64,000 bases of DNA. Origin: Chitinophaga sp. S165. GTDB lineage: Bacteria; Bacteroidota; Bacteroidia; Chitinophagales; Chitinophagaceae. Both the position numbers and the translations under genes were made by a program. The notes beneath the pieces were generated by a model. It did not search any database, was not told the origin of the DNA, and saw only the letters and a program-made list of their open reading frames with translations. Positions 43,629-52,302 of this stretch are shown here, in pieces. The DNA lies in assembly GCF_003182155.1 (NCBI RefSeq), contig NZ_QGTG01000003.1, positions 124,001-188,000 on the forward strand. Reading direction: 5' to 3'. Position 1 is the stretch's first letter; every line of letters begins with the position of its first letter.

Positions 43629-43649
43629 AGGTCATTTGACCTAAATTTG
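43629..43649 (+). promoter_or_regulatory. Candidate -7 box overlapping an AGGTCA palindrome between the epimerase and Crp genes
   Basis: AGGTCA-TT-TGACCT (43629-43642) is a perfect 6-bp inverted repeat with a 2-bp centre. TAAATTTG (43642-43649) matches TAnnTTTG and ends 31 bp before the Crp start codon. The one-base overlap of palindrome and box would let a repressor block transcription; Crp autoregulation is a reasonable guess. Confidence 0.55.
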
Positions 43650-43680
43650 TATCGTTATTAAATGTATTAGCGTTAAATCT

Positions 43681-44271
43681 ATGTTTGAGTGTTTTGAAGC
43701 TTATATTACGCCGAAGGTTGATCTTACGAAAGAACAACTAAGGTATATGTGTTCGTTGGCAACGGTAAGAAAAGTACGCAGAAGACAACTGCTTGTGAAA
43801 GAAGGAGAAGTTTGCCGGCATAAGATATTTATTTCGAAAGGCCTGTTAAGGACCTATCGTTTAAAGGATGACGGCAATGAATACATCATGAGATTCTCTC
43901 CTGAGAATTCATGGAACGTAGATCATGAAAGTTATAATAATCAAACGCCTACAAAGTACAATGTTGATGCGCTTGAAGATTCCGAGCTGCTATTATGGAG
44001 CAAAGAGGACTTTGATGAATTGATCGCAGCTATTCCTGCCATCAGGGCGTTTTCCGACAGGATAAAGGAAAGTAGTTATGACGCCAGCCAGGAACGGGTA
44101 CTAATGAATATCAGTTATACCGCTGAAGAGAAGTACGAGGACTTTATTACCTCTTTTCCTGATATTTTCAGGCGCGTGCCATTACACATGGTCGCATCCT
44201 ATCTTGGTGTGTCAAGAGAAACGCTCACACGTGTAAGGCAGGCCCGGTTTAAGCAGCAAAAAGATAATTAG
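43681..44271 (+). CDS. Crp/Fnr-family transcriptional regulator
   Basis: 196 residues. N-terminal cyclic-nucleotide-binding-like barrel (LVKEGEVCRHKIFISKGLLR, then MRFSPENSWNVDHESYNN). The C-terminal winged helix contains RVPLHMVASYLGVSRETLTRVR (recognition helix SRETLTRVR). The cAMP-binding Arg/Ser pair is not evident, as usual for Bacteroidota members. No Fe-S cysteines are arranged as in Fnr. It is divergent from the epimerase-like gene and likely controls it. Confidence 0.9.
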   Translation: MFECFEAYITPKVDLTKEQLRYMCSLATVRKVRRRQLLVKEGEVCRHKIFISKGLLRTYRLKDDGNEYIMRFSPENSWNVDHESYNNQTPTKYNVDALEDSELLLWSKEDFDELIAAIPAIRAFSDRIKESSYDASQERVLMNISYTAEEKYEDFITSFPDIFRRVPLHMVASYLGVSRETLTRVRQARFKQQKDN

Positions 44272-44705
44272 AGCCGGTTCAGATTCCCATCAACATTCTT
44301 ATTTCTGAATTTAGATTCACGCGTTACTCCGAAAGCATATCTCACGGCGATAGAGAACTCTCTTACATTATCAAAATAGAAACCTCTGGAGCTAATATTA
44401 TTTAAGGTGAATGCCTCTGTGGCATTCAATGTGTTGAAAATATCGTTCCAGCTTAAAGAACAGTTGATCCTCGATTTAGGAAATGCCTTTGTGAGCGACG
44501 TATCTATCTGCATCAGCGCATTTCTTTCATATACACCCTCATTACGTTTTGTCAACGCCCAGCCGGTGAGAGAAAAGGTGATGTTTTCCGGCAGCTTGAG
44601 CTGGTTGTTTGAATAGGCATAAAGGTATGGTAAGGTCTTGCCCATTACGGCCGCCTTATCAGAGATACTGTTCAGGATAAGCATGGCCGTATTGGTCCCG
44701 GATGT
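44268..44705 (-). pseudogene. C-terminal remnant of an outer membrane beta-barrel (TonB-receptor-like) protein
   Basis: The open frame (138 residues from ATG 44684, or back to a TAA near 44706) reads as the last part of a large outer membrane barrel: PENITFSLTGWALTKRNEGV, INCSLSWNDIFNTLNATEAF, REFSIAVRYAFG. It lacks a signal peptide, plug and most of the barrel (about 700 residues in intact relatives). The upstream sequence has stops in frame. It overlaps the Crp stop by 4 bp and probably represents a decayed gene. Confidence 0.75.
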
Positions 44706-44818
44706 TTAAAATGGAGGTACTCAGTCAATTCTTCCGATTTTTGAGTGGATAAAGGAAAAATGTAAGAGACATAAGAAATAAGCCTGCATTTACGTTATCT
44801 CGCAAGTAAGTTAAAGAA

Positions 44819-46117
44819 ATGATAAAATTACACCCTTCCCTGAAGATTGTTGCCTTAACGGCCCTTATTCTGCATTTAGCAACCGGTCACGCTATTTCCT
44901 GCAGCATGTTTAAGATCACCTTACATGGAAAGACGATGGCAGGAAATAACGAAGACGCCTGGCGGATTAACTCAAAGATCTGGTTTGAGAAAGGGGCTAC
45001 CGGAAAATATGGGGCCGTTTATGTCGGGCATACTGATATGTTCCCCCAGGGTGGGATGAACGAAGCCGGGTTGATCTTTGATGGGTTTACGGTCTATCCC
45101 AGGCAGTTAAAAGCCGTTCAGGGAAAGAAGCAGGTCGAAAATCCAACCAGCTTTATTAAAGAGTTAATGCAACGGTGTAGATCAGTTGAGGATGTACAGC
45201 GTTTAGCCAGTCAGTTTGATAGAAGTATTTTTAATAACGGTATATTCCTGTTTGTTGATAATACAGGGAAATACCTTGTAATGGAAGCTGACACTTTAAT
45301 AACCGGAAATGACAGTAAATACGTCATCTCTAATTTTTGTCCGTCGACTATTAAGAACCCGGACGATGTAAAGATTGCCCGTTATCAGAAAGGCAGAGCG
45401 TTCCTGGAGAACAAAGCTGATACCAGTCTCAGTTTTTGTACATCTGTAATGGATACAATGCATCAATGCAGGAACAAGATCGGAGACGGAACATTATACA
45501 CTATCATATATGATTCAAACGAAGGACTGATCTATCTGTACTTTTACCACGATTTCACACAAGTGGTGAAATTCGATCTTAGAGAGGAATTGGCAAAAGG
45601 CGATCATGTTCTCAATATCCCGGGCCTTTTCCCGGAGAACAAGGAATACTTGCAATTCTTACATTATCTCACGCCCTTTAATAGTGTTTTTCTACAGTTG
45701 TTCCTTTATTTTCTGGCGCTGGTATTTGTATGTTCTGTTTTGTATTGGGTGGTGTGTTATTTCAGGAAGAACTATCCGCAGGATATCAATAAACAGCGCA
45801 GGTATACTATCGTGTTGTTTGTACTGGTCAATATGATGTTGTTAAGCTATTTGTATACCTTATTTTCCGATCAGTCAATCTTCTATTATGAGGCACCTTA
45901 CAGTATAAGCGGTAAGTATTTGCTTAATGTGAGCGCTTATATACCTATCGTATTGTTATTGCTGATCATCCCGGTAACTATTTTGAATGTAAAGATAATT
46001 AAGCAGTCTTTCTGGATGAAGATCACGAAGGGGGTATTCACTCTTAATACTGTATTTTATTGCGCCTTACTGTTATTGTTTGCATATTGGGGGCTGCTTA
46101 ATATCATCCGGTTTTAG
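44819..46117 (+). CDS. Ntn-type linear amide C-N hydrolase with a C-terminal membrane domain
   Basis: 432 residues. Signal-like N-terminus, then ISCSMFKITLHGKTMAGNNE: Cys28 would become the N-terminal nucleophile after processing, with the NNEDAW and FPQGGMNEAGLIFDG motifs of the choloylglycine hydrolase/penicillin acylase (AAT-like) group. The first 270 residues form the hydrolase. The C-terminus then has about four transmembrane helices (FLQLFLYFLALVFVCSVLYW, YTIVLFVLVNMMLLSYLYTL, IPIVLLLLIIPVTILNVKII). A membrane tail of this kind is unusual for the family. Targets may be amides such as N-acyl-homoserine lactones, bile conjugates or peptides; unproven. Confidence 0.8.
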   Translation: MIKLHPSLKIVALTALILHLATGHAISCSMFKITLHGKTMAGNNEDAWRINSKIWFEKGATGKYGAVYVGHTDMFPQGGMNEAGLIFDGFTVYPRQLKAVQGKKQVENPTSFIKELMQRCRSVEDVQRLASQFDRSIFNNGIFLFVDNTGKYLVMEADTLITGNDSKYVISNFCPSTIKNPDDVKIARYQKGRAFLENKADTSLSFCTSVMDTMHQCRNKIGDGTLYTIIYDSNEGLIYLYFYHDFTQVVKFDLREELAKGDHVLNIPGLFPENKEYLQFLHYLTPFNSVFLQLFLYFLALVFVCSVLYWVVCYFRKNYPQDINKQRRYTIVLFVLVNMMLLSYLYTLFSDQSIFYYEAPYSISGKYLLNVSAYIPIVLLLLIIPVTILNVKIIKQSFWMKITKGVFTLNTVFYCALLLLFAYWGLLNIIRF

Positions 46118-46123
46118 TACGAG

Positions 46124-46184
46124 CGTTTTATAAAATGCAAAAGCGGAGCATGTATCTTGCTCCGCTTTTGCATTTTATAAAACG
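46124..46184. terminator. Long bidirectional terminator: perfect 27-bp inverted repeat
   Basis: Arms 46124-46150 and 46158-46184 are exact reverse complements with a 7-base loop (TGTATCT). The inner part is GC-rich (GCGGAGCA) and the outer part AT-rich (TTTTATAAAATGC), supplying U-rich tracts on both strands. It lies between convergent genes (stops at 46117 and 46190). Confidence 0.85.
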
Positions 46185-46189
46185 TCCGT

Positions 46190-48193
46190 TTATTGTGGAT
46201 TAACCGGAAGGCCATTGGCTTCACGGATAAGCTGGAATATATGGTCCGGACGTACTACTGAATAGTTTGTATTAAGCGAGTTCGCAACGTTTTTAAAGCT
46301 TGTGGGTGTTACGCCCTGCCAGGGTTGTGCCTGTATAATGATAAAGCGGGGAGATGTCCCATTCCATCCGGCAGCAGCAGATGCAATGTGATCCTTCATT
46401 GCCTGTTCATTCGTACAATAGTTACAGGATAGCGCCATTCCCGGAAGGCTGTTGTTATAGATGCTAAGACCTCCACCGGTGTTCTGGGCAGTTAAACCAA
46501 GTAATGTAGATGCATTACCGGCGAATGACTGTCCGACATTCTGATTGATGCCGCCGGTAATGGTATTCCAGATAGTGATGACCCGGAAGCCGGCACGACG
46601 GTTATATTGTTCCGTCTTAGCAACAAACTGGTTTAGGCTGGTCTGGTTCGGCCAGTTGTTCGGATAAGCATAACCGTAGCCAGAAGGACCGGAGATCAAG
46701 TTATCATTATTTGAGGAACTCTGGTGGTAATAGTTCAATGCTCCCGGCATTGCATCCAGCATAGCAGGTGAAAGTGTCCAACCAATAGGAACGGAGCCAC
46801 GATCCGGATTGTTCCAAAGCTTACGCATCAGATGTTCTACGTACTGTAAGTTGTCGCCATCACTTAAAATAAAGGCTACATAAAGTTTGTTCTGCAAAGC
46901 TGGTTTTGCCGGCATCGGTTTGATATTTACCGTTCTCGGCATACCGCTGTGAACGGTCAGATTGGTAGACCAGTCACTTGCAACAGTGGCAATGCCGTAG
47001 GTGGAAGCGCGCTCAACTCCCGGCGCTTCTTCAGGCCACCAGCCCATGTAATTAGCACCGGCAGGCATGGAGCTTAAGAAGCTGTTCAGTAATTCGCTTT
47101 CGCCGGAAACTTTAGGGTCCAGCCAGATGACGGCAGCACCCAATGCTACAGCATATTCACGCAAAGCGGCTTTATGTACATCAGGGTTTAAGCCGATCAA
47201 CAGGCGATGGTCGAGGCTTGGCCAATAGGTATTGTACAGCGCCTGGTAGACCTGCAGTTTGCTGCTATACTGACCGCGAAGGTCGAGCAGTATTGGCAGG
47301 TTATATGGTGGAGCAGTAAGACGTGATAACAGTGATGGCGATGCAATAAGTGCTTTCCGGTCTTTTGCCAGCATGGTAGCCAGGTTTACTGTATGTATCT
47401 GGGCTGGGTCGTAGACAATCAGACCAGATATTTCACTACGGTATTTGGTAATAAGGTTCCACTTGTCTGCCGGTTCAGACCAGTTTAATCCTAAGGATTG
47501 CAGCCAGGTATACTGCCCTTCCGCGAAGGCGTCTCCTTCATAGGAAAAGAGGCGTGGCTGTGTTCTGTTAACAATGCCTTTCAGGGAGGCAAACAGATAC
47601 ATTTCTGCACCGCCGTTTTGTTGTACGCCGACCCAATCAACTTTAGTATAGGAGGTGCCTCTCCAATATACACGCAGTTCGATCTGCTGATTGTTTGCCG
47701 GCATTGTGAACGGCAATGTAAAGTTTACATAATCGCCCGCAATGGAAAATTGTCGGCGGGTGATGGTCATGGAAGCGAGCATCGCGCCGGTTGTAGCGTT
47801 TCTGACATCGACATCAACAACAGGATCATTGTTGGCAGTGTTGTTGTCGACCTTCATTCTGAATTCGGCTACATTAGGCCCTGCGGGAACACTCCGGTCA
47901 TAAGGGCCATAGATCATATGCTCATCTGCGGCGTCAATGCCGGTTTGACAAAGCCAGCCGTCTGTCTCTAATCTCCCGGTCTTGTGACTTAGAGACGATC
48001 CTTCGGCTTCCCAACGGAAAGAAGATCCTTCACGTAGAATAAACAGGTCCTGCGTTTGAGCCGTTGCAGGAAAAGAGGGCAGAAGCTGTCCTGCCGGCCA
48101 TGATATCTGGGCCATCGCAGACATAACGCAGAATTGGAACAACAACATGAGTGCCGTTACTGGACGAACAGGCAAGTTGATAGGTCTGATCAT
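46190..48193 (-). CDS. GxGYxYP-domain putative glycoside hydrolase
   Basis: 667 residues. Signal peptide (SAMAQ); an N-terminal beta-rich domain (FRMKVDNNTANNDPVVDVDV-like: AEFRMKVDNNTANNDPVVDV); then the family signature GPSGYGYAYPNNWP (GxGYxYP) preceded by VAFILSDGDNLQYVEH and IPIGWTLSPAMLDAMP. These mark a family of secreted Bacteroidota proteins thought to act on carbohydrates. The activity is not established. Single-gene unit, with 422 bp upstream free of genes. Confidence 0.9.
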   Translation of the reverse strand: MIRPINLPVRPVTALMLLFQFCVMSAMAQISWPAGQLLPSFPATAQTQDLFILREGSSFRWEAEGSSLSHKTGRLETDGWLCQTGIDAADEHMIYGPYDRSVPAGPNVAEFRMKVDNNTANNDPVVDVDVRNATTGAMLASMTITRRQFSIAGDYVNFTLPFTMPANNQQIELRVYWRGTSYTKVDWVGVQQNGGAEMYLFASLKGIVNRTQPRLFSYEGDAFAEGQYTWLQSLGLNWSEPADKWNLITKYRSEISGLIVYDPAQIHTVNLATMLAKDRKALIASPSLLSRLTAPPYNLPILLDLRGQYSSKLQVYQALYNTYWPSLDHRLLIGLNPDVHKAALREYAVALGAAVIWLDPKVSGESELLNSFLSSMPAGANYMGWWPEEAPGVERASTYGIATVASDWSTNLTVHSGMPRTVNIKPMPAKPALQNKLYVAFILSDGDNLQYVEHLMRKLWNNPDRGSVPIGWTLSPAMLDAMPGALNYYHQSSSNNDNLISGPSGYGYAYPNNWPNQTSLNQFVAKTEQYNRRAGFRVITIWNTITGGINQNVGQSFAGNASTLLGLTAQNTGGGLSIYNNSLPGMALSCNYCTNEQAMKDHIASAAAGWNGTSPRFIIIQAQPWQGVTPTSFKNVANSLNTNYSVVRPDHIFQLIREANGLPVNPQ

Positions 48194-48615
48194 AGGTTAA
48201 CACTTTTTACAGTGAGTTAAATAATAGAATACCAAAAAAATCGTGTCGGAGAGGTTTACGAAAGCATAATGCAAAAGGGAGCAATATGTGTTTCAATCGG
48301 ATAGCGTTCTGTTTAACATAAGTTGATATCTAAATATACAAAAAAAAGTGATCAGCCAAGGAGAAATATGCCACTGGCTGATATTGAGAAGCGGAACCGG
48401 TTCCAGCTTATTTATGACGCTGATAAACAGATGATATAGAATAAGTGTTGAGATTCCAGAGCGGGCGGAGTGGTTTATTGTTCCTGGTGCCCGGCATTTT
48501 TACGGTTTGAATTGACTCATTGAGGAGTGATCTTGTCCGGTTCGGGGAGTTTGTACTTGGGGTTCGGTAGCAGACTGGAATAACTTTACACCATTGAACC
48601 AACAAATCGAAAAAA
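48194..48615. other. Intergenic region, two inverted repeats
   Basis: 422 bp without a credible gene. It contains an 8-bp inverted repeat ATCAGCCA/TGGCTGAT with a 16-base loop and an A-run to its left (48342-48382), which on the minus strand looks like a terminator with no gene to serve. It also contains the 12-bp palindrome GGAACCGGTTCC (48393-48404). No promoter was identified with confidence. Confidence 0.45.
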
Positions 48616-48813
48616 ATGAATATTAAAATAGACAGAAGAGTGCTTGCAAATGTGATCATCGCAGGAGCTTTCGCTGTACATGGCATAAGGACCATTGCGC
48701 AGGACAGGTTGCCTGTAAGAAAGGGCGCTGTGGAATCGATCCGTACGGTCAATACACAGCTCCCGGATTCAGCATTGGCCAATTTGCGGCAACGTATATC
48801 GATCAGAATGTAA
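48616..48813 (+). pseudogene. N-terminal remnant of an epoxide-hydrolase-like protein
   Basis: 65 codons then a stop. After a basic/hydrophobic lead (RRVLANVIIAGAFAVHG) comes VESIRTVNTQLPDSALANLR, which lines up with the EHN opening of the intact epoxide hydrolase nearby (VEAIRPFKVNIPQADLDDLH). The frame stops right after LRQRISIRM, where intact relatives continue LATRLPE. The rest of an alpha/beta hydrolase is absent downstream. I read it as a truncated gene; a genuine tiny protein is the alternative. Confidence 0.6.
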
Positions 48814-48862
48814 AGGTGTTTTTTTAGAAGGATAAATTTTTAATCTACGTAAATCTGAATAT

Positions 48863-49786
48863 ATGACAACGAAATCAACACATAACAGTCCGATCTTAGT
48901 AACAGGTGCAGCCGGGGATATCGGAGCGATCGGCCGTCACGTTACCAGTATGTTACTGGAAAAGGGACATAAGGTACGCGCCCTGGTAAGACGTGAAGAT
49001 GAACGTGCGGAAGACCTGCGCAGGCTGGGAGCGGAAGTGGTGATCGGGGATTTGACGGACCTTGCATCTATGCATAAGGCCATAGAAGGTGTTAAACGCA
49101 TCTACTTCGGAATGTCACTTTCGGCAGCCTACCTGGAGGCGACGGTTAACATCGCGGCAGTAGCACGTCATCATGGTGTTGAGGCCTTTGTTAATATGTC
49201 GCAGATGACCGTAACACAAATGAGCATCACCGAGACTACGGATAGCCCGCAGCATAAATTACATTGGCTGGCAGAACAGGCGCTTGCATGGTCGGGTTTA
49301 CCGGTTATTACCATGCGTCCGACCGTGTTCCTGGAAAGCTTCTTCCTGCGTCTTGCAGCTGCCGGTATAAGGGGGAACAATGAGCTGGTATTACCACTGG
49401 GAAGCAGCAAAACTTCGCCTATATCTTCTATTGATGTAGCGCAGGCGGTTGCTGTTATTCTTGATAATCCTGCCCCGCACATCGGTAAGGTGTATAACCT
49501 GACCGGGTATGAATCGGCTGATCTGAACTATTATGCAGGCATCTTTTCTAAAGCGTTGGGCAGAAGCATCAGTTACCGCGACGTACCGGTATCGGCCTGG
49601 TCGGAGAAGTTACTTGAGTTTGGCGTACCGGTGCACCTGGTCAATCACCTTGCAGCAATGGCTAAGTTGCACGGAGAAGGACGTTATGACCGTATGACGG
49701 ACGATTTCTTCCAACTGACCGGTAAGAAGCCTATGACAGTTTTTGATTTCATAAAATCACATATCGCTGACTTTGCGGCCAAATAG
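48863..49786 (+). CDS. NmrA-like NAD(P)H-binding oxidoreductase
   Basis: 307 residues. N-terminal Rossmann motif [17 protein letters not shown], then the atypical SDR pattern [36 protein letters not shown], and substrate-side motifs [20 protein letters not shown] and [11 protein letters not shown]. No YxxxK catalytic pair. Proteins of this type are redox sensors or reductases acting on small quinone-like molecules. It lies between the hydrolase remnant and MsrA, possibly in a redox-stress neighbourhood. Confidence 0.88.
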   Translation: MTTKSTHNSPILVTGAAGDIGAIGRHVTSMLLEKGHKVRALVRREDERAEDLRRLGAEVVIGDLTDLASMHKAIEGVKRIYFGMSLSAAYLEATVNIAAVARHHGVEAFVNMSQMTVTQMSITETTDSPQHKLHWLAEQALAWSGLPVITMRPTVFLESFFLRLAAAGIRGNNELVLPLGSSKTSPISSIDVAQAVAVILDNPAPHIGKVYNLTGYESADLNYYAGIFSKALGRSISYRDVPVSAWSEKLLEFGVPVHLVNHLAAMAKLHGEGRYDRMTDDFFQLTGKKPMTVFDFIKSHIADFAAK

Positions 49787-49932
49787 GTACTGCGAAAAAG
49801 GCGGTTATCGGGAAAGAAACTTGCCATCATGGCAGCATAATTATCAGCGGCAACGCTGATTTGCTAAAATGGCTGTCATTTGCTTTTGGCATAAAACATG
49901 ACACTTTAACTAACGATAAAAACAAAAATCAT

Positions 49933-50439
49933 ATGTCAACACAAACTGCAATACTTGCTGGTGGTTGCTTCTGGGGAGTCGAAGAACTGATCCGTGCCCT
50001 TCCGGGTGTGACTGAGACCAGGGTTGGTTATACAGGCGGCGATGTTCGTAATGCTACATATCGTAACCATGGTACCCATGCCGAGGGAATAAAGGTGGAA
50101 TTTGACCCAAATGTGCTTTCTTACCGCAAGCTGCTTGAGTTCTTCTTCCAGATACACAACCCTACCACTCGTAACAGGCAGGGTAACGACATCGGTACTT
50201 CCTATCGTTCGGCTATTTTCTATTCAGATGATGAGCAGAAAAACACAGCGCTTGAACTGATCAAAGAATTATCTGCAGCCAACATCTGGCCGAATCCTAT
50301 CGTTACTGAGGTAGTGCCGGTATCAGATTTCTGGGACGCAGAGGAAGAACACCAGGATTATCTTCAGAAACATCCACATGGATATACCTGTCACTTCATT
50401 CGTCCAGAGTGGCAACTTGACACAGCTGAAAAGAAATAA
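49933..50439 (+). CDS. msrA: Peptide-methionine (S)-S-oxide reductase MsrA
   Basis: 168 residues from ATG 49933 ([20 protein letters not shown]). An ATG-less upstream extension from 49861 has no family character. The catalytic Cys12 sits in GCFWG. Other family motifs are [44 protein letters not shown] and YRSAIFY. It reduces the S-epimer of methionine sulfoxide in proteins with thioredoxin. No MsrB is present in this window. Confidence 0.96.
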   Translation: MSTQTAILAGGCFWGVEELIRALPGVTETRVGYTGGDVRNATYRNHGTHAEGIKVEFDPNVLSYRKLLEFFFQIHNPTTRNRQGNDIGTSYRSAIFYSDDEQKNTALELIKELSAANIWPNPIVTEVVPVSDFWDAEEEHQDYLQKHPHGYTCHFIRPEWQLDTAEKK

Positions 50440-50551
50440 TACGGCTGTAAGACAGACATACAAACCAGTTTAAACATAGATGGGTATAATTAAGTATCAG
50501 TATACTTATTATACCCATTTCTATTTTCAGGATGAATGTGCCTTACTTAGA

Positions 50552-51763
50552 TCAGCGAAGGGGCCTGAAAGCAGTGCGCATATCGTCGGAGAGGTATTTA
50601 GGCTGTTCCCATGCGGCGAAGTGTCCGCCGGCTTTCGGATTGTTGTAGAATATGAGATTGGGATACGCCTTTTCCGCCCAGCTACGGGGGCACTGATAGA
50701 GCTCGTCAGGAAAAGCGCTTACTGCAACAGGCACAGTGATGCCTTTAGGACTGAAGTAAGCCAGTTTGTTTTCCCAATACAGACGGGAGGCGGAAACGCC
50801 GGTATTAGTGAGCCAGAAGAGGGTGACGTTATCGAGAACATCATCTCTGGTCAGGCCTTCTGTCTTTCCGTCAAAGGAGCGCATGATAAGCTCGAGGCTA
50901 CGTGCGTCATGGTCGATCATAAAAGTGGCCAGACCAACAGGTGAATCTGACAAGCCTACTAATGTTTGCGGTCGTGACCCCATATAAAAGGCATAGAAAA
51001 CGTGCCTGTATACAAATTCAAGTTGTTCATACGCCCGTTTTTCTTCATCGGAGAGACCGGCAGGAGCAGGAGCGCCGCTAAAAGCTGCTTTGTCGACTTC
51101 AGGAGGTACTGCGCCAGGCATATTAGTGTGAATACCCATCAGTTCCGGCGGAGCTAATACTCCTATCTGATCGGTAACAATGGCGCCCCAGTCGCCGCCC
51201 TGTGCTACAAATTTTGTGTATCCGAGACGTTTCATAAGTGTTACCCAGGCAGCGGCAATGCGTGCTGGTCCCCAGCCGGTAGTGGTTGGTTTTCCTGAGA
51301 ACCCATAGCCTGGCATAGAAGGTATTACAACATCGAAGGCATCATCAGGTGTTCCTCCATGAGCGGTTGGATTAACAAGCGGATCGATGATCTTCAGTTG
51401 TTCGATGATTGAACCTGGCCATCCGTGGGTGATGATGACCGGCATGGCGTTTTCATGCTGGGAACGCACGTGGATGAAATGTATGTCAAGCCCGTCGATC
51501 GTTGTGATGAAATTAGGAAAAGAGTTAAGTCTTGCTTCCGCTTTACGCCAATCGTAGCTATTTGCCCAGTAGTCTGTCAGTGCCTGAACAGTGGCGAGAG
51601 GTACACCCTGGGAAATGTCAGCCACTGTTTCTTTTTCCGGCAACCTGGTAGCTAAAATACGACGATGTAAATCGTCCAGGTCAGCTTGTGGAATATTTAC
51701 CTTGAATGGCCGGATCGCTTCAACGGATGTAACTTCACTTAAAACGTCAAGAACATTTTCCAT
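50552..51763 (-). CDS. Epoxide hydrolase (EHN domain + alpha/beta hydrolase)
   Basis: 403 residues. N-terminal EHN domain (FKVNIPQADLDDLHRRI, ATRLPE, about 20-110), then an alpha/beta hydrolase with oxyanion ITHGWPGSI, nucleophile Asp in QGGDWGAIV and the C-terminal catalytic His in GGHFAAWEQP. These are the signature residues of microsomal-type epoxide hydrolases, which open epoxides via an ester intermediate. Soluble, with no signal peptide. Upstream, the right half of the TetR operator (AGTCTGTTT, 51804-51812) occurs alone. A decayed C-terminal relative lies just beyond at 51885-51975. Confidence 0.93.
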   Translation of the reverse strand: MENVLDVLSEVTSVEAIRPFKVNIPQADLDDLHRRILATRLPEKETVADISQGVPLATVQALTDYWANSYDWRKAEARLNSFPNFITTIDGLDIHFIHVRSQHENAMPVIITHGWPGSIIEQLKIIDPLVNPTAHGGTPDDAFDVVIPSMPGYGFSGKPTTTGWGPARIAAAWVTLMKRLGYTKFVAQGGDWGAIVTDQIGVLAPPELMGIHTNMPGAVPPEVDKAAFSGAPAPAGLSDEEKRAYEQLEFVYRHVFYAFYMGSRPQTLVGLSDSPVGLATFMIDHDARSLELIMRSFDGKTEGLTRDDVLDNVTLFWLTNTGVSASRLYWENKLAYFSPKGITVPVAVSAFPDELYQCPRSWAEKAYPNLIFYNNPKAGGHFAAWEQPKYLSDDMRTAFRPLR

Positions 51764-52302
51764 AAATCAAATTTTAGATGGTTTAGAAATGATTATCTGC
51801 ACCAGTCTGTTTGTTACATTAAACAAGCGAAGGATAGTATATAGTTTAGCTGTTCGAACGCAGTGGGCAAAAAGCTGCACGGAGCTATTCTGAAAATATC
51901 CTAAGTTGTTCCCATGCAGCAAAATGCCCGCCTGCTAGTAATTTATTATAGTGGATAAGATTGGAAAGAGACACTTTCCCGTTTTGAAGCTATTGTGAGA
52001 ATGTGGTAAAGTAACCGGCTAAGCTAATGCCTGATCATTAAAGAAGTTCGCGGCTTAAGTATGTTACGCTCTGGCTTCTCAATGATGCTGTCGTGTAGAA
52101 ATACTGCCACTGTTTAGCGCTGGTGGGAACGCGAAGCTGTTGGCATATCGGTGATTAATAAACAAGATGATTGAATAAAAGTTTAGTTTGTGCTTATTAA
52201 AATAAATGATGAATAGATTAAATAATCACAGGATTAAAACTTATATGTTAAGTAATGATAAGTTTATTATTTTTTCTATTATTGAGATGAATACATGTAC
52301 CT
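51764..52302. other. Intergenic region with a decayed epoxide hydrolase relic
   Basis: 539 bp. Apart from the relic at 51885-51975 and an AGTCTGTTT half-site near 51804, I see no credible gene. A plus-strand frame at 52206-52412 overlaps the start of the next gene in another frame and lacks coding character. Confidence 0.5.
51885..51975 (-). pseudogene. C-terminal relic of a second epoxide hydrolase
   Basis: On the minus strand the frame reads SLSNLIHYNKLLAGGHFAAW then EQLRIFSE and a stop. It matches the C-terminus of the intact gene nearby (YPNLIFYNNPKAGGHFAAWE) at the catalytic-His motif. Sequence 5' of it no longer aligns by eye. Only about 28 codons remain. Confidence 0.75.

Noticed and set aside
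48408..48782. Minus-strand frame of 124 codons near 48.5 kb
   Set aside because: It overlaps the hydrolase remnant antisense, has odd composition and matches no family.
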